Below the pieces are notes generated by a model. That model was not told the DNA's origin. It searched no databases and saw only the letters and a program-made list of their open reading frames with translations. DNA of 53,357 nt from Negativicutes bacterium (GTDB taxonomy: Bacteria > Bacillota > Negativicutes > JAGPMH01), in the NCBI GenBank assembly GCA_018052945.1, contig JAGPMH010000007.1, positions 1 through 53,357 on the forward strand. The letters run 5' to 3'. Below are positions 43,902 to 51,802 of this stretch, piece by piece. The position numbers were made by a program, and so were the translations under genes. Within the stretch, counting starts at the first letter, position 1. Each line of letters starts with the position of its first letter.

Positions 43902-45194
43902 ATGAAAGTTGCCTTTACAACGCTAGGCTGTAAGGTTAATCAATTTGAAACTGAAGTTATGGAAGGTCTATTTAAAGAAAAAAAATATGAAATTGTCAAT
44001 TTTGAAGAGGTAGCAAATGTTTATGTTATTAATACCTGTTCTGTAACTCATTTAGGTGAAAAAAAATCAAGACAATTAATTAGGCGAGCGATAAAAAATA
44101 ATAATAAAGCGATTGTAGCGGTGGTTGGTTGTTATTCACAAGTAGCGGCGGATGAAATAGCAAAAATCGAAGGCGTTAGCTTGATTGTGGGCACTAAGGA
44201 ACGCAAAAATATTGTAACTTTAGTTGAAACAGTATTAAAAGAGCATCAACCATTACAAGTTGTTGAAGATGTTATGGACTATCATGAATTTGAAGATATT
44301 CCTTTATTGAATAATCCTGATCGAACTAGGGCTTTTTTAAAAATTCAGGATGGTTGCTCTAATTTTTGTACTTACTGTATCATTCCTTATACTAGAGGGC
44401 CTTTAAAATCAAGAAAGCTTGATAGTATTTTAAGTGAAGCGGAAAAATTATTAGAAAGCGGATTTAAGGAAATTGTTTTAACTGGTATACATTTAGGGGC
44501 ATATGGAAAAGATTTAGCGGATGAAATTGCCTTAGTTGATGTTGTAAAAGCGTTGCTAGACAATGAAAAATTAACAAGACTCAGATTAGGTTCGCTAGAA
44601 TCTATTGAACTGGATCAAGAAATTCTAGAAATTATGAATCAAGATCAGCGGCTTTGTCGCCAACTTCATCTGCCACTACAGTCCGGTAGTGATAAAATTT
44701 TAAAAAAGATGAATAGAAATTATACCACTGCAGAATTTAAAGCATTGATAGATAATATTTATGCTAAAGTTCCTGGCGTTGCTATTACTACTGATGTTAT
44801 TGTCGGATTTCCCGGGGAGAATTCAACAGATTTTAATGAGGCGGTTGAATTTATAAAAAATATGAATTTTTCAAAAATTCATATTTTCCCTTATTCGAAA
44901 AGAAAAAATACTCCGGCAGCTAATTATGCCGAACAAGTTAGTGAAGAGGAAAAAAAGAAACGCAGTGTTTATTTAAAAGAAATTAGTGATATGGCAAGTG
45001 CTAAATATCGTAATAAGATGTTAAATACTACCGTTGAGATTCTAGTAGAAAATATTACTCCTGATTATGCTGAAGGTCTGGCGAGTAATTATGTTAAAGT
45101 ATATTGCGAAAATAATAATTTTCAAAAAGATAATTTTTATAAGCTGAAAATTATAAAATTGTATAAAGATGGGGTCTGGGCTGAGAAAATTTAA
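43902..45194 (+). CDS. mtaB: tRNA (N6-threonylcarbamoyladenosine-37) methylthiotransferase MtaB
   Basis: The radical-SAM enzyme adds a methylthio group to t6A37 in tRNA. The ~430-residue protein has the N-terminal UPF0004 domain (FTTLGCKVNQFETEVM, INTCSVTHLGEKKSRQ, VVGCYSQVA) that carries one iron-sulfur cluster. The radical SAM motif is CSNFCTYCIIPYTRGP (CxxxCxxC), and a C-terminal TRAM domain follows. Either TTG 43899 or ATG 43902 could start; TAGGGGG lies upstream. Confidence 0.94.
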   Translation: MKVAFTTLGCKVNQFETEVMEGLFKEKKYEIVNFEEVANVYVINTCSVTHLGEKKSRQLIRRAIKNNNKAIVAVVGCYSQVAADEIAKIEGVSLIVGTKERKNIVTLVETVLKEHQPLQVVEDVMDYHEFEDIPLLNNPDRTRAFLKIQDGCSNFCTYCIIPYTRGPLKSRKLDSILSEAEKLLESGFKEIVLTGIHLGAYGKDLADEIALVDVVKALLDNEKLTRLRLGSLESIELDQEILEIMNQDQRLCRQLHLPLQSGSDKILKKMNRNYTTAEFKALIDNIYAKVPGVAITTDVIVGFPGENSTDFNEAVEFIKNMNFSKIHIFPYSKRKNTPAANYAEQVSEEEKKKRSVYLKEISDMASAKYRNKMLNTTVEILVENITPDYAEGLASNYVKVYCENNNFQKDNFYKLKIIKLYKDGVWAEKI

Positions 45195-45261
45195 TTTTAT
45201 AGCAGGGATAAATAGTTAGAAAACGAATATTAATAATGCTGTAAATTAGAGGAGGGGTTTT

Positions 45262-45609
45262 ATGATTAAAGATTGTATTTTTTGTAAGATTGTAAATAAA
45301 GAAATTCCGGCACAAATAATTTATGAAGATGAATTGATAATAGCCTTTAATGATATTAGTCCTGTTGCCCCAGTACATATTCTGGTTATTCCTAAAAAAC
45401 ATATACCGAATTTACTAGAATTGGCTCCGGGTGACAGTATGTTGTTGAGTCATATTCATTTAAAAATTGCGGAAATTGCCAAACAACAAAATATTGCCGA
45501 TAGTGGCTTTAGAGTTGTTACCAACATCAATGATGAAGGTGGGCAAACTGTAAAACATCTTCATTGGCACATCTTAGGAAAACGTTTTATGCAATGGCCA
45601 CCGGGGTAA
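45262..45609 (+). CDS. hinT: HIT family nucleotide hydrolase (HinT-like)
   Basis: The 115-residue protein begins CIFCKIVNKEIPAQIIYEDE and ends with the histidine triad HLHWHIL, typical of HinT purine phosphoramidases. A VAPVHILVIPKKHI segment is in place. Its role in the cell is unclear in the family as a whole. GAGGAGGGGTTTT precedes the ATG. No promoter is obvious in the 67 bases after mtaB. Confidence 0.95.
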   Translation: MIKDCIFCKIVNKEIPAQIIYEDELIIAFNDISPVAPVHILVIPKKHIPNLLELAPGDSMLLSHIHLKIAEIAKQQNIADSGFRVVTNINDEGGQTVKHLHWHILGKRFMQWPPG

Positions 45610-45611
45610 TA

Positions 45612-45640
45612 TTGACAATGCATGATAAGTGAAGTATAAT
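45612..45640 (+). promoter_or_regulatory. Consensus sigma-A promoter of rpsU
   Basis: TTGACA (45612-45617) and TATAAT (45635-45640) are exactly 17 bases apart: a full-consensus promoter, directly after the hinT stop. The leader before rpsU is about 55 bases and can form a GTGTAT/ATACAC hairpin. Confidence 0.88.
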
Positions 45641-45701
45641 GTTTAGGTGTATGAAAGCAATACACTCCCGTGACGGACTTAGTGGAGGGGAGGGAAAATA
45701 G

Positions 45702-45881
45702 ATGTCAGAGGTTAAAGTTGGAAAAAATGAAACTATCGATAGTGCACTTCGTAGATTTAAGCGTACATGCCAAAAGGCTGGAACCCTTGCTGAGGTTAGA
45801 AAACGTGAGCATTACGAAAAACCAAGCGTAAAGCGTAAGAAAAAATCAGAAGCTGCACGTAAACGTAAATTCAAAGCGTAA
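45702..45881 (+). CDS. rpsU: 30S ribosomal protein S21 (bS21)
   Basis: The 59-residue basic protein reads [21 protein letters not shown], then [21 protein letters not shown], and ends RKRKFKA, the standard bS21 pattern. It contacts the platform near the anti-SD of 16S rRNA. The ATG follows a very purine-rich SD (GGAGGGGAGGG). It is followed by yqeY after 18 bases, the usual neighbour. Confidence 0.97.
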   Translation: MSEVKVGKNETIDSALRRFKRTCQKAGTLAEVRKREHYEKPSVKRKKKSEAARKRKFKA

Positions 45882-45899
45882 TTTTGCGGAGGTAGCAAA

Positions 45900-46352
45900 A
45901 TGTCTCTTAAAGACAAGTTGACTGAAGATATGAAGCAAGCCATGAAGGATAAAGAGGCTGGTAAATTACGATTGTCTGTTATTCGTATGGTAAGGGCTGC
46001 GATAAAAAATGTTGAAATTGACACTAAAGCAGAGTTAGCCGAAGAGGATGTAATCGCAATAGTGGCAAAAGAAGTTAAAATGCGTAGAGATTCAATGGAA
46101 GAGTTCAAAAAAGGGCAACGTGATGATTTAGTGGCTCAACTTGAACAAGAAATTGAAGTTTTATTGCCTTATCTTCCACAACAATTAACTGAAGCTGAAG
46201 TTCGTGAAATTGTAACTGAAGCCGTAGCAATCGCAGGTGCAACATCTTCTAAAGATATGGGTAAAGTTATGGCGGTATTGATGCCGAAAGTAAAAGGACG
46301 TGCCGATGGTAAGTTGGTTAACAACATCGTGCGTGAATTATTAAATCAATAA
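45900..46352 (+). CDS. yqeY: GatB/YqeY domain protein
   Basis: The 150-residue protein consists of the YqeY domain found at the C-terminus of the GatB amidotransferase subunit. Recognisable parts are MSLKDKLTEDMKQAMKDKEAGKLRLSVIRMV, LLPYLPQQLTEAEV and SKDMGKVMAVLMPKVKGRADG. It probably binds tRNA; its function is unsettled. GCGGAGGTAGCAAA precedes the ATG. It ends at a terminator with rpsU as the first gene of the unit. Confidence 0.94.
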   Translation: MSLKDKLTEDMKQAMKDKEAGKLRLSVIRMVRAAIKNVEIDTKAELAEEDVIAIVAKEVKMRRDSMEEFKKGQRDDLVAQLEQEIEVLLPYLPQQLTEAEVREIVTEAVAIAGATSSKDMGKVMAVLMPKVKGRADGKLVNNIVRELLNQ

Positions 46353-46356
46353 AATT

Positions 46357-46394
46357 AATCCGACACAATATTATTGTGTCGGATTTTATTTTTT
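46357..46394 (+). terminator. Terminator after rpsU-yqeY
   Basis: AATCCGACACAATA pairs perfectly with 46372-46385 and is followed by a T-rich tract. Confidence 0.85.
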
Positions 46395-46421
46395 ATGTAG
46401 AAAAATAGGTCAAAATAGATA

Positions 46422-46449
46422 TTGACTTTAATGTTAAATATCGGATAAT
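46422..46449 (+). promoter_or_regulatory. Candidate promoter of the nitroreductase gene with inverted repeat
   Basis: TTGACT (46422-46427) and GATAAT (46444-46449) are 16 bases apart. The -35 overlaps the right half of GTCAA-N8-TTGAC (46409-46426), and a third GTCAA lies at 46458-46462, suggesting regulator binding. Confidence 0.5.
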
Positions 46450-46484
46450 TAAAGTAGGTCAATATTTAGGGTGAGGTGTTGATT

Positions 46485-46985
46485 GTGGAGACTATTTTCA
46501 AGAGTGTTAATGTTAAAAGTTTTAAAGATACACAAATTGAAGACTCTAAGATTGAAAAAATTTTATGTGCAGGAATGCAAGCTCCATTAACAAATCATCA
46601 ACATGATTGGGAATTCGTAGTTACCCAAGGTAAGAAACAAATCACTGAATTAGCTGAAATGAGTCCTTACTCCGGACCGATTCAACGTGCACCGATGGCG
46701 ATTACGATTGTTTCTAATAAAGAAAAATTAACTTTTGCCGATGCTTGGGAACAAGATTTAGCATCAGCAACCCAGAATATCTTAGCAGAAGCACTGGAAC
46801 TGGAATTAGGGGGAATGTGGATTGGCGTTGCTCCGTCTTTAGTGCGAATGAAATATTTAAAACATATTTTGAAATTACCAGAGCATATTTTGCCATTTTC
46901 CATTATTGCGTTAGGATATCCGATTGAAGAAATTAAACAGATGTCCAACTTTGATTTTAGTAAAATTCATTTTGAAAAGTATTAA
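46485..46985 (+). CDS. Nitroreductase family flavoprotein
   Basis: The 166-residue protein matches small FMN-dependent nitroreductases: an N-terminal VNVKSFKDTQIEDSKIEKILCAGMQAPLTNHQHDWEFVV segment and ATQNILAEALELELGGMWIGVAP, with LPFSIIALGYPIEE near the end. These reduce quinones, nitro compounds or flavin analogues with NAD(P)H; the substrate is unknown. GTG 46485 has GAGGTG ahead; an in-frame GTG at 46476 lies within that SD. It is a single gene. Confidence 0.85.
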   Translation: METIFKSVNVKSFKDTQIEDSKIEKILCAGMQAPLTNHQHDWEFVVTQGKKQITELAEMSPYSGPIQRAPMAITIVSNKEKLTFADAWEQDLASATQNILAEALELELGGMWIGVAPSLVRMKYLKHILKLPEHILPFSIIALGYPIEEIKQMSNFDFSKIHFEKY

Positions 46986-47070
46986 TTTTTAAAGAGTTTA
47001 TATTAAAAATAGTATATTGCAGGAATTAATCCTTCTTTGCTGAATAAATAAAGTGAGAGGAGTTTTTATT

Positions 47071-47706
47071 ATGCAATCAGAACTTTTACTGTTGCCAGTC
47101 GTTAAAATTTTATTGATAGCAGTATTTTTTTTAGCAGTGTTAATTGAAATAAAAACGGCAGGGACAGGCATTGGTGCTTTATTAGGAATTATTGCGGCTG
47201 GTGCTTTGTTTTTTAGTGAATATATGGCAGGTAGTGTATCTTTTTGGGAAATAATAATTTTTTTAATTGGAGTAATTTTTATTACCATTGAGATTATTCT
47301 TCCGGGAATTGGTTTATTTGCTATTATAGGAATGCTGGCTATTTTTTATAGCTTTATTATGGCACTAGGAGGCAATATGGCGGCATTTTATGCTTTGTTG
47401 CTTAGTTTATTGATTGCCATAATATTTTTTGCTTTAATATTAAAAAAAATACCATCTAGTAAGCTTTGGAATAATGTTGTTTTGAAAGATTCTGAAAGTA
47501 GTATTGAGGGCTTTTCTAGTAGTCTTGATTATAGTTCGTTACTAGGAAAGAAGGGTGTTGTAATAGCAAAATTAAGACCGGCAGGAAGTATTGAAATAGC
47601 TGAGCAAAAAATTGATGTGATTTCACAAGGTGAATTTATTGATATTGGAGTTATGGTGGAGATAGTTGAAATAATAGGCAATAAGATAATTGTCAAGAAA
47701 ATTTAA
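47071..47706 (+). CDS. NfeD family membrane protein
   Basis: The 211-residue protein has four or five membrane helices in the first ~140 residues (including GALLGIIAAGALFF and LPGIGLFAIIGMLAIFYSF) and a C-terminal OB-like domain (SLLGKKGVVIAKLRPAGSIEI). It lacks the N-terminal ClpP-like protease part of long NfeD. Such proteins are encoded next to flotillin-like FloA and probably assist it, as here. ATG 47071 follows GAGAGGAGTTTTTATT; an in-frame ATG at 47053 is upstream of that SD. Confidence 0.88.
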   Translation: MQSELLLLPVVKILLIAVFFLAVLIEIKTAGTGIGALLGIIAAGALFFSEYMAGSVSFWEIIIFLIGVIFITIEIILPGIGLFAIIGMLAIFYSFIMALGGNMAAFYALLLSLLIAIIFFALILKKIPSSKLWNNVVLKDSESSIEGFSSSLDYSSLLGKKGVVIAKLRPAGSIEIAEQKIDVISQGEFIDIGVMVEIVEIIGNKIIVKKI

Positions 47707-47724
47707 AAAAAGGAAGTGACTGTA

Positions 47725-48705
47725 ATGAGTGAGTTTTTAGGCTTTGCGGCGATTATTATTTTATTTTTAATAGCAATTATGACGTTTTTGCATTTTATTC
47801 CACTAGGGTTATGGATTTCAGCGTTAGCAGCTAGTGTTGATGTAGGAATTTTTACTTTGGTAGGAATGAGACTACGCCGAGTTACACCGGCTTATATTGT
47901 AATGCCTTTAATAAAAGCTAATAAGGCAGGGATTGATGTTAGTGTTAATCAATTAGAAGCTCATTATTTAGCTGGTGGGAATGTAGACCGAGTTATTGAT
48001 GCATTAATTGCAGCTCATCGTGCGCAAATTCCTTTACCGTTTGAGCGTTCAGCAGCAATTGACTTAGCAGGTCGTGATGTGCTGGAGGCAGTACAAATGA
48101 GTGTTAATCCAAAAGTGATTGAAACACCGACAGTATCAGCTGTTGCGCAAAATGGGATAGAATTAAAAATTAAAGCAAGAGTTACAGTAAGAGCAAATAT
48201 TGATAGACTTGTAGGGGGAGCTGGTGAAGCTACTATTCTGGCAAGAGTTGGCGAAGGAATAGTAACAACAGTTGGTTCATCTAATGATCATAAAGATGTT
48301 TTAGCAAATCCAGATCACATTTCTAGAACAGTTTTATCAAAAGGATTGGATGCTGGTACTGCCTTTGAAATCTTATCGATTGATATTGCCGATGTTGATG
48401 TTGGTCGAAATATTGGTGCGGAATTAATGACTGATCAAGCTGAAGCAGATAAGCGAATTGCACAAGCTAAAGCTGAAGAACGTCGAGCAATGGCAGTTGC
48501 TCATGAGCAGGAAATGAAAGCATATACTCAGGAAATGAGCGCAAAAGTAGTAGAGGCTCAAGCGGAAGTTCCTCGTGCGATGGCGATAGCTTTAAAAGAA
48601 GGACGCATTGGTGTTATGGACTATTATAATATGAATAATATAACAGCTGATACCAAAATGCGTGAGGCTATTGGTCAAATTAATCCGCTAGAAGATGGTA
48701 AATAG
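47725..48705 (+). CDS. floA: Flotillin-like protein FloA
   Basis: The 326-residue protein has an N-terminal membrane hairpin ([25 protein letters not shown]), an SPFH domain with [22 protein letters not shown] and [16 protein letters not shown], and a C-terminal helical region rich in Ala/Glu ([23 protein letters not shown]). FloA organises functional membrane microdomains in Bacillota. It follows the NfeD gene by about 18 bases, the conserved pair. ATG 47725 is chosen over an in-frame GTG at 47716. Confidence 0.95.
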   Translation: MSEFLGFAAIIILFLIAIMTFLHFIPLGLWISALAASVDVGIFTLVGMRLRRVTPAYIVMPLIKANKAGIDVSVNQLEAHYLAGGNVDRVIDALIAAHRAQIPLPFERSAAIDLAGRDVLEAVQMSVNPKVIETPTVSAVAQNGIELKIKARVTVRANIDRLVGGAGEATILARVGEGIVTTVGSSNDHKDVLANPDHISRTVLSKGLDAGTAFEILSIDIADVDVGRNIGAELMTDQAEADKRIAQAKAEERRAMAVAHEQEMKAYTQEMSAKVVEAQAEVPRAMAIALKEGRIGVMDYYNMNNITADTKMREAIGQINPLEDGK

Positions 48706-48707
48706 TG

Positions 48708-49064
48708 ATGGATATTATCAGTATTTTAATCTTTTTTATAATTATTACAATAATTAGTAATTTTATTGAGAAAATTAAAAACAAAAGTGAAAATGAGCCT
48801 AATAGTAATGAAAAGTTTGAAATACCGACTTTAAAACATAAAAAACCACCAATAAGACTTCCTAATGAAGAAGTGAAAAGTTATAAGGCGGTAATTGAGG
48901 GAAAAATAACTGCTGAAGAAGCAAGAGAAAACTTATTTCAGCATCAAAAAGAAAAACAGCAACATAGTTTAAATAAAAAAAACATTCTCAATGGTATTGT
49001 TTTTGCTCAAATTTTACAGCCACCAAAAGCGTATCAAAATTTAAATAATCAAAGAAAAGAATAA
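48708..49064 (+). CDS. Hypothetical small membrane-anchored protein downstream of floA
   Basis: The 118-residue protein is not recognised. It has one N-terminal membrane helix (ISILIFFIIITIISNFI) and then a hydrophilic, Lys/Asn/Glu-rich tail with PTLKHKKPPIRLPNEEVKS, VIEGKITAEEARENLF and a C-terminal GIVFAQILQPPKAYQ. The ATG lies 2 bases after the floA stop, so it belongs to the nfeD-floA unit. A link to membrane microdomains is inferred from context only. Confidence 0.7.
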   Translation: MDIISILIFFIIITIISNFIEKIKNKSENEPNSNEKFEIPTLKHKKPPIRLPNEEVKSYKAVIEGKITAEEARENLFQHQKEKQQHSLNKKNILNGIVFAQILQPPKAYQNLNNQRKE

Positions 49065-49067
49065 AAG

Positions 49068-49113
49068 AAAAGCAATGATATTTTTTTAGACTATATCATT
49101 GCTTTTTATTTTT
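49068..49113 (+). terminator. Terminator after the nfeD-floA unit
   Basis: AAAAGCAATGATAT pairs with ATATCATTGCTTTT across an 11-base loop, followed by TATTTTTT. Confidence 0.85.
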
Positions 49114-49157
49114 TGTTAAAATAAATTTAGTGTATTGAAAGCTATGAGGAGATTGTT

Positions 49158-50072
49158 TTGAAAAAAATAAATTTTAATTTTAATTATCGTATTATAATAA
49201 AGTTTAGTTTGCTATTATTGCTAATAAGCATTAGTGCGGTTTATATTATATCAACAATGGTAGTTTGGAATTTATCGCATCCAAGTCGAGAAAGAGTATA
49301 TTATAATATTAGAAAAGATTTTATAGAGGCCGAAGATATAGGGTTTTATAGCAGGAAAAATGATGTGTTTTTAAAAGGCTGGTTAATAAAAGCACCGGAC
49401 AATAAGAAAACAGTTATTTTTGCGCATGGTTATGGTAAAAATAGATTACAAGATGATGTGCCATTAATCGATCTCGTAACAGAACTACATAAGCAAGGTA
49501 TCAATGTTGTAATGTTTGATATGCGTAATTCTGGCGAATCTCAAAAAGCGTTGACAACGATTGGCTACAACGAAGCCTATGATTTGTTGGGAGCGTATGA
49601 TTATATTTTAAATAGAAATGATGTTAATAATGATGTTGTGTTACATGGTTTTTCGATGGGGGCAGTTGCTACTATTTTAGCGGCGGAAAAAGAACCGAGG
49701 GTTAAAAAAATAATAGCTGATTCACCGTTTGCTGATTTAAAAATGTATATGGAAGATAAATTATCCATATGGTCAAATTTGCCGCCATTTCCGTTTAATT
49801 TTACTTGTATTCAAATGACTCCGCTAATTAGTGAATTAAGTATTGAAGAAGTAAGTCCGCTTCATAAAGTTAAGAATTTGAAAAATACGAAGATGCTATT
49901 AATTCATGGATTAAATGACAACGATATTGATGTGAAAAACAGTGAAATTATTGCCAATAATTATAGTGATGCTAAGCTAATAACGTTTCCTAAGGCGGAA
50001 CATGTAAAGTCATATTCAGTTGATAAAGATAAATATGTGAGAAATATTACAGAATTCATTTTGCAAGAATAA
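49158..50072 (+). CDS. Membrane-anchored alpha/beta hydrolase
   Basis: The 304-residue protein has one N-terminal membrane helix (~12-36) and a serine hydrolase domain. It has FAHGYGKNR (oxyanion), MFDMRNSGES, the nucleophile elbow GFSMG with Ser166, LLIHGLNDNDIDV (likely acid) and AEHVKSY (His). It resembles YqkD-type proteins and serine aminopeptidase S33 relatives; the substrate is unknown. The start is TTG with GAGGAGATTGTT ahead. It stands alone. Confidence 0.85.
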   Translation: MKKINFNFNYRIIIKFSLLLLLISISAVYIISTMVVWNLSHPSRERVYYNIRKDFIEAEDIGFYSRKNDVFLKGWLIKAPDNKKTVIFAHGYGKNRLQDDVPLIDLVTELHKQGINVVMFDMRNSGESQKALTTIGYNEAYDLLGAYDYILNRNDVNNDVVLHGFSMGAVATILAAEKEPRVKKIIADSPFADLKMYMEDKLSIWSNLPPFPFNFTCIQMTPLISELSIEEVSPLHKVKNLKNTKMLLIHGLNDNDIDVKNSEIIANNYSDAKLITFPKAEHVKSYSVDKDKYVRNITEFILQE

Positions 50073-50162
50073 GCCTTTTGACAGTAGCTTCATTGTATAA
50101 TTAATATAAAAGTGGTATAGTTAAGAGTAGAGCTTTTTTATTATAAAAATAGGAGGAAAAAG

Positions 50163-50795
50163 ATGTTTAATTTTAGTTTTAAAAATAAGGACAATGAGTT
50201 CTTTGAATTATTTGCTAAAAGTGCTGACTTATTTCATGAAGGTGCATTAGTATTACATGATGGTGCTGAAGATAATGCTAAGTTAAAGCAAAAAATGGAA
50301 GAGATTGCAACGCTTGAACATGCGGCAGATGATATTAATGATGAAATCATCGACAAACTTAACCAAACTTTTATTACACCTATTGATCGCGAAGATATTT
50401 ATGCATTGGCAACAAGACTGGATGATGGTGTTGACTATATTCAAGAAACTGTTCAAAGAATGGTGTTATATCGTACAGGCGAAGCTAGTGTTGGTTCGAT
50501 TGACTTAACAAGAATTTTAGTTGATTGTACGGCTGAATTAGTTAAAGCATTTAATCTAATTAAAAATATTAAAGGAAATCAACAAAAGATTTTAGAATTC
50601 ACTCAAAAAATTAAAGTGTTGGAAAGTGAAGGCGATAAAATTTATCGCAAAGAAGTAGCTTGTTTGTTTGAAACATGTAATGATCCAATTGAGATTATTA
50701 AGTGGAAAGAAATATTAGAACATTTTGAAGAGTGTATTGATCATTGTGAAGATATTGCAGACTTACTAAGAGGCGTGGTAATGAAATATGCTTGA
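50163..50795 (+). CDS. DUF47 (PhoU-like) phosphate transport regulator
   Basis: The 210-residue all-helical protein has the DUF47 pattern: FFELFAKSADLFHEGALVL, LEHAADDINDEIIDKLNQTFITPIDREDIYALATRLDDGVDYI and HFEECIDHCEDIADLLRGVVMKYA. These proteins are usually encoded next to PiT transporters and control them. AGGAGGAAAAAG precedes the ATG. It overlaps pit by 8 bases, so the pair is translationally coupled. Confidence 0.93.
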   Translation: MFNFSFKNKDNEFFELFAKSADLFHEGALVLHDGAEDNAKLKQKMEEIATLEHAADDINDEIIDKLNQTFITPIDREDIYALATRLDDGVDYIQETVQRMVLYRTGEASVGSIDLTRILVDCTAELVKAFNLIKNIKGNQQKILEFTQKIKVLESEGDKIYRKEVACLFETCNDPIEIIKWKEILEHFEECIDHCEDIADLLRGVVMKYA

Positions 50796-51777
50796 GTATT
50801 TAATTTTTACAGTAGTCATCTTAGCATTGCTATTTGACTATATTAATGGTTTTCATGATACTGCTAATGCTATTGCAACATCTGTTTCGACCAGAGCAAT
50901 TCCCCCTAAAGTTGCGGTTTTGTTTGCCGCTGTGCTAAATTTTGCTGGAGCAATGTTTAGTACCGGAGTAGCAAAAACTATTGGTGGCGATATTGTTAGT
51001 TCTGCTAAAATGGTTGATCAACATATCATTATTGCAGCATTGGTTGGTGCAATTTTTTGGAATTTACTAACATGGTGGAAGGCAATTCCTAGCAGTTCTT
51101 CACATGCTTTAGTTGGTGGTATTATGGGAGCGGTATTAATTTCAACCGGTACAACCGGGTTAAATTGGTTTGGCATTATGAAAATTGTTGCATCATTAAT
51201 TTTATCGCCACTACTTGCTCTAGGAATTGGCTTTTTAATAATGAAAACATTAGGTTTTATTTTTTGTAATTTTGCTCCGGCCAAATTAAATCATAAGTTC
51301 AAAAAAATGCAAATCTTATCAGCTGGTTTAATGGCATTTTCTCATGGATCTAATGATGCACAAAAGGCAATGGGTATTATAACACTAGCACTGTTAAGTG
51401 GTGGCTATATTAATACATTGGAAGTTCCTACTTGGGTTAAATTAGCTGCTGCTACAGCAATGGGTCTTGGTACCGCGGCCGGTGGTTGGAAAATAATCAA
51501 AACAATGGGTGGGAAAATTTTTAAACTTGAGCCAATAAGCGGTTTTGCGGCAGATTTAAACTCATCAATGGTTGTTTTCGGAGCAACACTATTACATTTA
51601 CCAGTTAGTACTACTCATGTTGTATCTGGCTCTATTATGGGGGTTGGTACAGCGAAGAGACTTAGCGCAGTAAGATGGGGCGTGGCTCAGCAAATGTTGA
51701 TGGCGTGGGTATTAACTATTCCTTGCACGGCTTTGGTTAGTGCGATCACTTATAAAATTGTCATGTTATTATTTTAA
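50788..51777 (+). CDS. pit: Low-affinity inorganic phosphate transporter (PiT family)
   Basis: The 329-residue integral membrane protein carries the PiT signatures in two halves: GFHDTANAIATSVSTRAI near the N-terminus and SHGSNDAQKAMG near residue 185. SSSHALVGG and STTHVVSGSIMGVG also mark the inverted repeats. It imports phosphate (often as a metal-phosphate complex) with protons or sodium. Its partner is the DUF47 protein just upstream. A terminator is not obvious in the 25 bases before the next gene. Confidence 0.94.
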   Translation: MLEYLIFTVVILALLFDYINGFHDTANAIATSVSTRAIPPKVAVLFAAVLNFAGAMFSTGVAKTIGGDIVSSAKMVDQHIIIAALVGAIFWNLLTWWKAIPSSSSHALVGGIMGAVLISTGTTGLNWFGIMKIVASLILSPLLALGIGFLIMKTLGFIFCNFAPAKLNHKFKKMQILSAGLMAFSHGSNDAQKAMGIITLALLSGGYINTLEVPTWVKLAAATAMGLGTAAGGWKIIKTMGGKIFKLEPISGFAADLNSSMVVFGATLLHLPVSTTHVVSGSIMGVGTAKRLSAVRWGVAQQMLMAWVLTIPCTALVSAITYKIVMLLF

Positions 51778-51802
51778 AAATAACAGCCTATGAGGTGTAA
51801 TT

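Noticed and set aside
46408-46464. GGTCAAA-like heptads resembling a CtsR heat-shock operator before the nitroreductase gene
   Set aside because: CtsR sites are tandem direct heptads about three bases apart; here the second direct copy is about 49 bases away and the near pair is inverted.
50078-50110. Promoter before the DUF47 gene from TTGACA near 50078
   Set aside because: TTGACA is only 12 bases from the nearest TATAAT, so the spacing is wrong; no confident pair was found.
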